64,000 nt of DNA from Isoperla grammatica. Lineage: Eukaryota > Arthropoda > Insecta > Plecoptera > Perlodidae. The stretch is from positions 33,816,084 through 33,880,083 of the forward strand of contig OX246749.1 in the NCBI GenBank assembly GCA_945910005.1. The letters are read 5' to 3'. Below the pieces are notes generated by a model. The model made no database searches. It saw only the letters and a list, made by a program, of their open reading frames with translations, and was not told the origin of the DNA. A program made the translations under genes and the position numbers. Shown here in pieces: positions 59,114 to 64,000 of this stretch (position 1 is its first letter; every line of letters starts with the position of its first letter).

Positions 59114-62100
59114 GTAATTAGTAATAATAATAATAATAATAATAATAATTTTATGTACAGGAGTCGAACACTGTTACCAAACAAGTCACAACAAACTTAT
59201 TATTATTATATCAGCAGGAAAATAATAAACAAACATAAACAATTAAAACGAAAACATAGTAGAACAGGTAAAACATTATATAAGACCTAGTAATTGGACT
59301 GTACACTGTTCCTTGTCCCATAAATTTGTTTTTATATGTGACAAGGAACAGTGTACAGTCCAATTACTAGGTCTTATATAAGCATAAACAAAATGAGTAC
59401 CAGCAGCTGCCAAGCTTAGCACATCATAATATTTATTAAAATTATATTTTCACTTTCGAATTTGACTGAAATCTATGCTAGGAAAAAATTTGGATTTTCT
59501 AGAGGTGATTGTAAAAAAAAAAAAAAATTAAAAATTAAAAATTAAAAAAAAAAATTTATTAATATTGTTATTGTTGTTATCCACAGTGGCGGACTGAGCA
59601 ACCTGCTGTACTACTGCGCGCTGCCCCCCACCCTGCCCCCCTGCAAGGGCGAGCCAGCGAGACTGCTGCTACGGCTCTACGGTCAGGTTCACGGCCAGCG
59701 AGCCCTACAGGGTCTCATTGCAGAGTCTGTCATCTTCACCATGTTGTCCGAGAGCCAGCGGGGACCGCGACTATACGGGGTGTTCCCGGGGGGGAGACTG
59801 GAGGAGTACATACCGGTGAGTAGGAGTACATACCGGTGAGTAGTCGTATTTAATCCACTCGGACGTTTCTTTTTTTTTTTTTTTTTTTTAGAATCATAAC
59901 AAATTTTTCTTTTTTTCTTTTTTTGGGGGGGGGGGGGTGGGACACATTTACCAAATTTCCGATCTGTTATAAAACCTAAATTTGAACTCTATTTTAGAAA
60001 GATTTCTTTCTAATTTGTTTTACGTAGGTTTTAAATTGTTGACCTGAGACAATTTTTAAAATCACCCAGTTAGTCACGGTCCTCTAAATCTTTAATGACA
60101 ACAATCAACAATGCACAATAATATTATTAGAAACTAATTTTCAAATGTTGTGTCAAGATTCATTGACAACATCTATCAACCTTGATTTTATATATTTTTC
60201 ACTGTTGTGCACTGTTGTCATTGAAGATCTAGATGGCCGTGATTAGCTCTATCCAAGGGTCCTAGATAAATTCTGAAAAAGGTCTGACAGCTAAAATGAC
60301 GTACACACACAGTATGGTTGTGACATAACGTGACACTGTTCGCAGGCCCGGCCGCTGGTGACGAGTGAAATGAGCGACCCAGCGCTCACGCTGTTGATAG
60401 CAGAGAAGATGGCGCAGATACATCAGATGAGCGTCCCAATAAACAAGGAGCCCAGGTGGCTGTGGGACACTATGGACAGGTGTGTATATACAAGGCTGTG
60501 CAATCAAATGTCGTACATAGACAATAGGCCACTCCACTAGCAACACCAAAAGACAACAATGAAACAAATGCATTGAATCGATGGACAAACAACAAGCTGT
60601 CAAAAAATAATTTCTTCTGATTTTGGAAAACAAAACAAAAAACAAACAAATACACATACAAAACTTTCACTTAGTCCCTGTCCATCATTAAAAGTTTTAA
60701 ACGGCGAGCAGTTACTATTGCTACACTTGTTTTTATTTCTATGGTTGCAATTTTATTATTTTGACAGCTGATTGTTTGTCCATCAGTTCAATTCATTTGT
60801 TCCATTGTTGTAGTCCGGATGTGACGTCAGTTGCGGGTTCCCTATAGACAGGCAGACTGGTAGCCATATTCGATATTAACTGAAACTCGGCAGTCACGAC
60901 AATACGTACCGGTAGATACTTATTTGCTGATTCTCTTACTTCGACGCCCGGCTCAAACAATGGAATGGAACACAGTTTGAAGGATTGTGAGAAAAGATTT
61001 AGTCTCGACTATTAACACTTCCAAATATTGCAGAATCATAACGGTTTTTCTTTTGGAAACCAATAACTTATTAATTCTTTCATTATCTTACAAAACAACA
61101 ACTGTACGGATTAAAATATTTGAAACGTTTTTTTTTAAATCCGGTGTTTAGTAACTGCAATGTTGATTAGTGACCGCTTCTTCAGTATTTTGCAGCGTTC
61201 TCGAGACACTACTAGAACGCATTGATTTTGCACGGTTTTAATGATGAGGCAAAGCCATTCCCATTAATATTACATCTTAAACGTTAAACAGTTGTGCGAT
61301 CTGACCGTGGACCACACAACCTAACCGAACGACTCACTAAAACGTTCTGATCTTTCCCCAGTTGGATGTCGGGCATAGAAGAGTTCATGACGCAGACGAC
61401 CACACGGGAACAGTTCAAGTTGATGATCAAACAGATCACGACGTACGACCTACAACAGGAGCTAGACTGGCTCAAGTAAGTGAGACTATTTGCTACATCT
61501 GTGACCTGTGTATTGATTTAAATAAAATAAATTACATTAAATTCACATTTAGAGTCTACCCACTCAGTAACGAAACTGATTTGCAGTGGGGGACTTTAAT
61601 TTAAAGCGACTAAACCAAACCTGTAGGCTCCGAACACCATCGGCGAGTGAGCGATAACCAATCAAAGATCGATATTTCAAATACGAAACATATTATGAAT
61701 GGGCGGACAATTGTCAGAATCAACAAGGCCAATTCAGAACAACTTTGAATTTATTGAGTGCTTCGTTGCTAGGACGGCTCCAAAGTCACCGTTTACTTAT
61801 TCCTAAGACAAGAAGTAGGCCTAACGGAACTGAATCCTTATTAGAAGTTATAATAAACTGCTGCCTGAACCATTGGAAGCAGGGATGCTAACCACTGGAC
61901 CAATAAGCCACCCTACTCAGTTCTTATATGAGATGTCAAATGGCTAGTTAATGCTTAGATTAGATTAGATTTAAGTTTAACACTTCAAGGCTGCAAATGG
62001 GCCGTAACTGCCCGGTGGCAACCTGTCCAAACCCCCCCCCCCCCCCCTTAGGTAGAGGCAGAGTCGATAAAGAAGTTTTCTTAGGGTGAACTTCTCTATC

Positions 62101-62983
62101 GACTCTGGTAGCGAGATTGAGAGAGAACGCAACAGCTTACCTCGTAAACAACCGAGGGAAACTTTGAGATACTCAAACAAATCAAATACAAACTAAAAAA
62201 TAAATATATCGTAACAATCTCAGCCAAACGTTACTGATATATACCTGATAATGATAAATATTATGTAGGCCTAAATGATATGATAATACTGATTATATAC
62301 ACATTACATATTCCCTGATAAAGTGTGTACACAAATGATTACGTGTACCGTTGTGAACCTCAAAATGAGTGGACGAGACAAGAAGGTTTATTTCAGTCGG
62401 TTTTGTTGAACGCAAAACGCAATCTGAAACATTTCGACAAACTGCCAGTCGAAAGTAACCTAACCAAACATGCCGTTTTGGCCCACAATATCGCCGCCAT
62501 GCGCATAACGTGAATACCCAATTAATAGTAATATAATTAATAATTAATATTAACAATAATTTATTTATTATTAATATTAATAATTATTTATTTATAATTA
62601 ATAATTATTATTAATATTTAATAATTAATATTAATAATCAAGTTATTAATATTGTAAATATTAATTAATAATAATAATAACTCCAGGGCCTTGTGGGAGC
62701 GTCGTTACAGCGGGCATGTTGTTCCAGAAAGTTCCTGATGCGCGTCAGGTCCCCGGTGGTGTTCTGTCACAACGACATGCAGGAGGGCAACATCCTGCTA
62801 CGAAGCACCGGCCCGGCGCCGGCAGAGAGAGAGCTCGTCATCATAGACTACGAGTACTGCTCGTACAACTACCGGGCCTTCGACCTGGCTAACCACTTCT
62901 GCGAGTGGGTCTACGACTACTCCAATGAGAAGCACCCGTACTTCTGGGCCAAGCAGCACACCTACCCCACGCGGGAGCAACAG
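41280..62983 (+). CDS. CHK: choline kinase (CHKA/CHKB type), six exons visible, C-terminus off window
   Basis: Cytosolic kinase that phosphorylates choline with ATP, the first step of the CDP-choline route to phosphatidylcholine. Exons 41280-41846, 43435-43535, 59587-59815, 60346-60479, 61362-61475 and 62728-62983 join in consistent phase to 467 codons. Recognisable blocks: [19 protein letters not shown] (nucleotide-binding loop), [49 protein letters not shown], the catalytic loop [15 protein letters not shown], and [20 protein letters not shown] then EWVYDY. The [10 protein letters not shown] form favours choline kinase over ethanolamine kinase. The first exon, about 190 codons, is long, acidic and not conserved; its start is uncertain. 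Intron 2 is 16 kb and repeat-rich. Confidence 0.94.
41837..42425 (+). repeat. array of the exon 1 end plus donor in G-rich spacer
   Basis: ACATGACGGAGGTGCCCGAG followed by GTGAGT occurs at donors 41847, 41982, 42053 and 42153, then weaker GTGAAT forms at 42240 and 42325, and GTGAGT at 42414. Spacers are G-rich (GGGGAGGGG), with spacing of 71 to 135 bp. The second copy also carries about 70 bases of exon (GACGTCACAGACCGACGCCG). Confidence 0.95.
42577..42650. mobile_element. fragment of fold-back element seen at 18099-18253
   Basis: TAAGGTTGTAATTCATAGTC and CCCCTACACCTAGGGGCACC match one arm; a short stretch is duplicated. Confidence 0.65.
42714..43384 (+). mobile_element. SINE-B interrupted by a hAT-like element
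   Basis: tRNA head at 42716-42792 with A-box-like GGCAGCTCAGCGGTAAGACG and B box GGTTCGATTCC. The body continues to 42836, is interrupted to 43242, and resumes to the GGTAAAGCTGGTGTG end. It lies in choline kinase intron 1, just before exon 2. Confidence 0.88.
42837..43234. mobile_element. hAT-like MITE with exact 8-bp target duplication
   Basis: The 398-bp insert has perfect 10-bp inverted ends TAGGGATGGG / CCCATCCCTA and is flanked by GTCGTAAT on both sides (42829-42836, 43235-43242). The subterminal regions are rich in GTGTACACGT palindromes. It is non-coding. Confidence 0.93.
43435..43535 (+). CDS. CHK: choline kinase exon 2
   Basis: GTGTTGGCAG precedes and GTAGGC follows. Thirty-three codons plus two bases encode [20 protein letters not shown], then [13 protein letters not shown], matching the conserved segment before the GGLSN loop in choline kinases. 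The leftover AG joins T of exon 3 as AGT. Confidence 0.93.
43536..44380. repeat. 71-bp tandem array starting at the exon 2 donor
   Basis: About twelve units with CTTCATAGATAACTTTCAGA and TACTATGTTGCTACATTTCC begin immediately at the donor: the first intron bases GTAGGCGACAACGCAAG already match the unit's GGCGACAACGCAAG. Confidence 0.96.
44384..44756. mobile_element. near-perfect palindromic MITE (TTAA type)
   Basis: Arms of about 150 bp begin GAGGAAGGACTACTAGCC and end with the complement. TTAA flanks on the right (44757-44760), TCAA on the left. It is inserted into the end of the 71-bp array: array sequence AATGGCGACAATGC resumes after it. The centre, near 44565, is A/T-rich. Confidence 0.9.
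44761..45778. other. intron 2, unassigned
   Basis: T-rich stretches near 45190-45260; no recognised element. Confidence 0.45.
45779..45860 (+). mobile_element. SINE-A 3' end
   Basis: CACTGCAAATCAGTCTTATC and a TTTA-like tail; 5' truncated. Confidence 0.65.
45985..46137 (+). mobile_element. SINE-A 3' half
   Basis: AGCTCACTCGTCGATGGTGT to ACTGAGTGGGTAGACTCTAA and a (TTTA)n tail. Confidence 0.85.
46680..46830 (+). mobile_element. SINE-B 5' part
   Basis: tRNA head with GGCTCGGCGGTGACACGTGA and B box GGTTCGATCCC, then CCGGCAATACTGACCGAAGG; 3' truncated. Confidence 0.8.
46877..47046. mobile_element. MITE family H
   Basis: Inverted ends AGGTCCGGATTCACCAAA and TTTGGTGAAACTGGACTT. The related copy is 35324-35795, which is interrupted. 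Confidence 0.75.
47047..48294. other. intron 2, unassigned
   Basis: I recognise no gene or element. Confidence 0.45.
48295..48812. mobile_element. MITE family D, copy 2, with nested fold-back element
   Basis: Outer ends match the copy at 21245. The centre is interrupted at 48454-48644 by an element with ends GATGGACAAACAACAAGCTG and TTTTGACAGCTG, also found inside 57311-57620 and 60536-60845. Confidence 0.82.
48905..49089. mobile_element. long hairpin element
   Basis: Arms of about 78 bp: CAACTTAACAAGCACGAATC at the left with GATTCGTGCTTGTTAAGTTG at the right; GTTTTTTGACGG and CCGTCAAAAAAC flank a loop of about 30 bases. Only a few mismatches. Confidence 0.88.
49090..49610. other. intron 2, low-complexity
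   Basis: TTTTCATTCATT-type repeats at 49305-49375; otherwise nothing recognised. Confidence 0.5.
49615..49783 (-). mobile_element. SINE-A 3' half, minus strand
   Basis: GAGTCCACCCACTTAGTAAC to CACCATCGGCGAGTGAGCGA; tail side on the left. Confidence 0.82.
50135..50280 (+). repeat. dispersed repeat matching 4711-4885
   Basis: TTGCTCTTTCTCACGAATGT and following bases are shared with 4790-4860. Confidence 0.5.
50862..50965 (-). mobile_element. SINE-A 3' end, minus strand
   Basis: A (TAAA)n tail, GAGTCTACCCACTCAGTAAC, then the body to CTAAACCAACC. Confidence 0.82.
51392..51520 (+). repeat. dispersed repeat matching 40571-40735
   Basis: See the 40571 entry; same order of motifs, including GGGCGTGACTGATGAAG. 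Confidence 0.5.
51559..51992. mobile_element. inverted-repeat element
   Basis: Ends CATGGCGGACCGTACTGAGT and TCAGTCCGCCATG, with CCGTACTGAGTACC / GGACCGTACTCAGTACC nearby. Confidence 0.55.
52003..52136 (-). mobile_element. MITE family G, copy 4
   Basis: The minus-strand counterpart of 2171-2303; ends in GTAAGACCGGCCCT. Confidence 0.8.
52463..52757 (+). mobile_element. SINE-A without tRNA head
   Basis: CTTAGGAATAAGTAAACGG to a short TTTA tail; a clean body copy. Confidence 0.9.
53019..53376 (+). mobile_element. MITE family F, full copy
   Basis: GGAGTATTCACGTGACGTCA at the left and CATGCGCAATACGTGAATCC at the right. A second partial copy of its interior follows at 53377-53625 (CTATTTCAAGTTACTTTTAG). 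Confidence 0.8.
53862..54185. mobile_element. MITE family E, copy 2
   Basis: Nearly the same sequence as 23242-23566. It is bordered by repeated GTGACGTCATCAAAG motifs (53823, 54195, 54256). Confidence 0.85.
54643..57144. repeat. 61-bp tandem array (about 41 copies)
   Basis: The unit contains GATCGCAGAGCT, CGCTTCCTAGCGGGAAAAC and GTCCCTAGAGCCAAGGAGTA. Sub-families occur in blocks: AGGATGCG units run from 55325 to 55760, TTACATACG and GAGATACG units alternate around 55800 to 56250, and CCTGTCCC units appear after 56570. GCGGGAAA in nearly every unit fits the E2F consensus TTTSSCGC in reverse. It lies in choline kinase intron 2. Confidence 0.97.
57311..57620 (+). mobile_element. dispersed element I, copy 1
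   Basis: It contains ACTTTTAATGATGGACAACG and an inner inverted pair TGGACAAACAATCGG / GTTGTTTGTCCA. The minus-strand copy is 60536-60845. Confidence 0.75.
57949..58041. repeat. (TAA)n microsatellite, 5' side of the retrotransposon
   Basis: Mostly uninterrupted AAT repeats ending where the retrotransposon reading frame begins. Confidence 0.95.
58042..58665 (+). pseudogene. retrotransposon C-terminal CCHC and restriction-like endonuclease domain
   Basis: An open frame of about 207 codons with no start of its own, ending at TGA 58663-58665. Near the start a zinc-knuckle [20 protein letters not shown] has spacing C-x2-C-x8-H-x4-C. About 80 residues later [20 protein letters not shown] fits the PD...D core of the restriction-like endonuclease of R2/R4-type elements. 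The end [11 protein letters not shown] is also typical. The frame is intact, so the copy may be young, but without reverse transcriptase it is not autonomous. Confidence 0.85.
58042..58922 (+). mobile_element. 5'-truncated R4/Dong-like non-LTR retrotransposon
   Basis: Only the C-terminal part of the polyprotein (58042-58665) and a 3' UTR of about 255 bp remain, between two (TAA)n tracts. R4-clade elements such as Dong are known to insert into TAA repeats, so the location supports the family call. The reverse transcriptase region is missing, which fits ordinary 5' truncation during target-primed reverse transcription. Confidence 0.85.
58923..59156. repeat. (TAA)n microsatellite, 3' side
   Basis: About 230 bp of AAT repeats with occasional changes. 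Open frames through it are low-complexity poly-Ile and poly-Asn only. Confidence 0.97.
59277..59380. repeat. perfect 41-bp inverted repeat with 22-base loop
   Basis: The left arm 59277-59317 begins TATATAAGACCTAGTAATTG and the right arm 59340-59380 is its exact complement. No mismatch in 41 pairs, unlike the diverged MITE arms elsewhere. Confidence 0.97.
59587..59815 (+). CDS. CHK: choline kinase exon 3
   Basis: TTATCCACAG precedes and GTGAGT follows. It encodes [46 protein letters not shown] and [18 protein letters not shown]. This is the N-lobe with the nucleotide-binding loop and conserved RLYG. Ends in phase 0. Confidence 0.97.
59802..59841 (+). repeat. 20-bp duplication of the exon 3 donor
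   Basis: AGGAGTACATACCGGTGAGT is repeated in tandem, giving donors at 59816 and 59836. Use of the second adds 20 bases and would shift the frame. Confidence 0.95.
60070..60270. repeat. dispersed element, relative of 38735-38945
   Basis: Contains TTTTTCACTGTTGTGCACTG and CCAAGGGTCCTAGAT. Confidence 0.6.
60346..60479 (+). CDS. CHK: choline kinase exon 4
   Basis: CTGTTCGCAG precedes and GTGTGT follows. Encodes [20 protein letters not shown], then [20 protein letters not shown] and DTMD, matching the family segment with the KEP-WL motif. Leaves two bases (AG) joined to T of exon 5. Confidence 0.96.
60536..60845 (-). mobile_element. dispersed element I, copy 2
   Basis: Reverse orientation to 57311-57620, with high similarity over its whole length. 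Confidence 0.75.
60846..61361. other. remainder of intron 4
   Basis: No element recognised. Confidence 0.5.
61362..61475 (+). CDS. CHK: choline kinase exon 5
   Basis: ATCTTTCCCCAG precedes and GTAAGT follows. Encodes [20 protein letters not shown], then [15 protein letters not shown], the helical segment before the catalytic loop. Ends with two bases (AA). Confidence 0.93.
61515..61912 (-). mobile_element. SINE-A with tRNA head, minus strand
   Basis: From the left: (AAAT) tail, GAGTCTACCCACTCAGTAAC, the body, then a tRNA head whose A-box region (TTGGTCCAGTGGTTAGCATC on the minus strand) is intact but whose B box is deleted. Confidence 0.88.
61913..62307. other. intron 5, unassigned
   Basis: A C tract of about 17 at 62032-62047; no element recognised. 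Confidence 0.5.
62308..62518 (+). mobile_element. diverged MITE family F fragment
   Basis: The right end CGCCATGCGCATAACGTGAA and some interior resemble 53100-53376. Confidence 0.45.
62523..62680. repeat. (TTAATA)n-type low complexity before exon 6
   Basis: Almost pure A/T with many TTAATAATTATTAA palindromes, directly upstream of the exon 6 acceptor. Confidence 0.9.
62728..62983 (+). CDS. CHK: choline kinase exon 6: catalytic loop
   Basis: Acceptor GTTGTTCCAG (AG at 62726-62727) chosen because it alone restores the frame with exon 5; an AG at 62686 would lead to a stop. The donor is GTGGGT. Encodes [60 protein letters not shown] and [15 protein letters not shown] is the catalytic loop and IDYEY the metal-binding motif. 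Ends in phase 0; later exons are outside the window. Confidence 0.97.
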
Positions 62984-63860
62984 GTGGGTGTTTTTTTTTT
63001 TTATGGAAATACATTATTTTTTGGAAAACTAATTTTTAGAAAAAAAATGTTACAAAAATTTTGGGGAATTTTTTTTTTTCAAAAAATATTTTTTTCTCTT
63101 CTCTGATATTCATTTTAAGTATCGTGATAGTGGGGCGAGTTTGAATTTGGACCATCCACAATTCTTTGATGTGGATTGAGTGGCAACATCGTTCAGAAAT
63201 TACCGCGTTACACCGCAATACCAAAAACAAAATGTGACATATAGCCACATAACAGGTACAAATTTCCGTCCCGTCAGGAACATTATGTTAATTTTAACAT
63301 GATCTAGGCCCCTAGCTAATTGAGGTTTTTAGCACCTTCTTACTTGAATTGAATTAAAGGCAGATTCCTGTATTTAAAGTCTTCCAAATAACAACTTTCA
63401 ATGCGTATGTTCATTATCTTGCTTGAAGGTAACCTATTGCATTCCATCTAACTAAAAAGAGAGCGGAATAGAAGAAGTAAAATACAAATACTCGGTATCT
63501 GTAGACAAACTGGGCCAGTCGCTAAACTTAGGCCTATGTTTGCGCGTTACTTCCAATGACGCAGATTCTCATTCGCTCGTAGTTGTTTGCTTTTTGCTTC
63601 ACAAAAGGAAACTTTTCAGACTAGGCCAAATACGATTCACAAAACAAACAAACAAACAAACGACGTGTTGTAAACACGTACAAGGTCCATCCGTAGCCCA
63701 CGTGGTCCAGTGATCTTCAGACAGTCTAGTGGGAACGTCAAAATATTTGTCTACGGTAAATGTTATCATTTGTGATAAACATAAACCAACAGACAAACAA
63801 GGATGATGATATTTGGACTTTACGTCACATTTTGGCAACAACGCTAATCGAGACGATAGT
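62984..63860. other. start of intron 6, unassigned
   Basis: T-rich runs follow the donor; no further exon is recognised. Confidence 0.5.
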
Positions 63861-63861
63861 G

Positions 63862-63914
63862 AATGATGTATGATGTATGATGATGATGATTTGATGAAGA
63901 TGAAGATGATGATA

Positions 63915-63947
<33 letters not shown>

Positions 63948-64000
63948 TATGGTGATGATGACGACGTATGATGATGATGATAATGATGATGACGTATGGT
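63862..64000. repeat. (GAT)n microsatellite
   Basis: GATGAT repeats with GACGTATG interruptions; it reaches the window edge. Confidence 0.96.

Noticed and set aside
58859..59290. Open frames with long Ile or Asn runs on both strands
   Set aside because: These are translations of the (TAA)n microsatellite.
62687..62727. Exon 6 of choline kinase starting at the AG at 62686
   Set aside because: In the phase set by exon 5 it reaches a stop within 20 codons, while the AG at 62727 gives the conserved SPVVFCHND frame.

Overview
This is a piece of an animal nuclear genome, most likely an invertebrate. The genes have short exons with canonical AG/GT borders and introns of 0.5 to 16 kb. The encoded proteins are metazoan families, and the intergenic and intronic DNA is packed with tRNA-derived SINEs, fold-back MITEs, hAT-like elements, minisatellites and A/T-rich microsatellites. 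I see no bacterial-style operons, no rRNA, no CRISPR array and no convincing functional tRNA. The sequence alone does not let me name the phylum.

Two genes are supported, both on the + strand. (1) A class B scavenger receptor (CD36/SCARB/LIMP-2 family) lies in nine exons between 11581 and 28924. Exon phases agree at all eight junctions and give 483 residues plus a stop. They include an N-terminal membrane segment, a glycosylated ectodomain and a C-terminal membrane segment with a short tail. Only the first few N-terminal residues are unplaced. (2) A choline kinase (CHKA/CHKB type) runs from about 41280 past the right edge of the useful sequence. Six exons are visible, ending 62983, and phases agree throughout (467 codons). 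The kinase ATP-site and catalytic motifs are present; the C-terminal exons lie outside the window. A CpG-rich stretch at 36.5 to 37.0 kb followed by a clean splice donor is a possible promoter and leader exon for it. A similar CpG-rich duplicated block with CRE-like palindromes lies at 9.9 to 10.25 kb, upstream of the receptor gene.

Layout: 1-668 is a 23-bp tandem array. 2.6-3.1 kb is a 68-bp array carrying CRE and kappa-B-like palindromes. 3.3-4.4 kb is a set of nested fold-back elements. 11.6-28.9 kb is the receptor gene. 29-36 kb is repeats, including a diverged array of about 180 bp (33.6-34.9 kb) and an 88-bp array (36.0-36.5 kb). 41.3-63 kb is the choline kinase gene. Its 16-kb second intron contains a 71-bp array, a 2.5-kb array of 61-bp units, and the 3' end of an R4/Dong-like non-LTR retrotransposon sitting in (TAA)n.

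The most unusual pattern is that tandem duplications are centred on, or abut, exon-intron borders in both genes. They copy the exon edge together with its splice site: acceptor of receptor exon 2, seven copies; donors of receptor exons 5, 6 and 7, two, three and eight copies; donors of choline kinase exons 1 and 3, seven and two copies. A further array starts right at the exon 2 donor of choline kinase. I regard this recurrent splice-site multiplication as the best candidate for something undescribed here.
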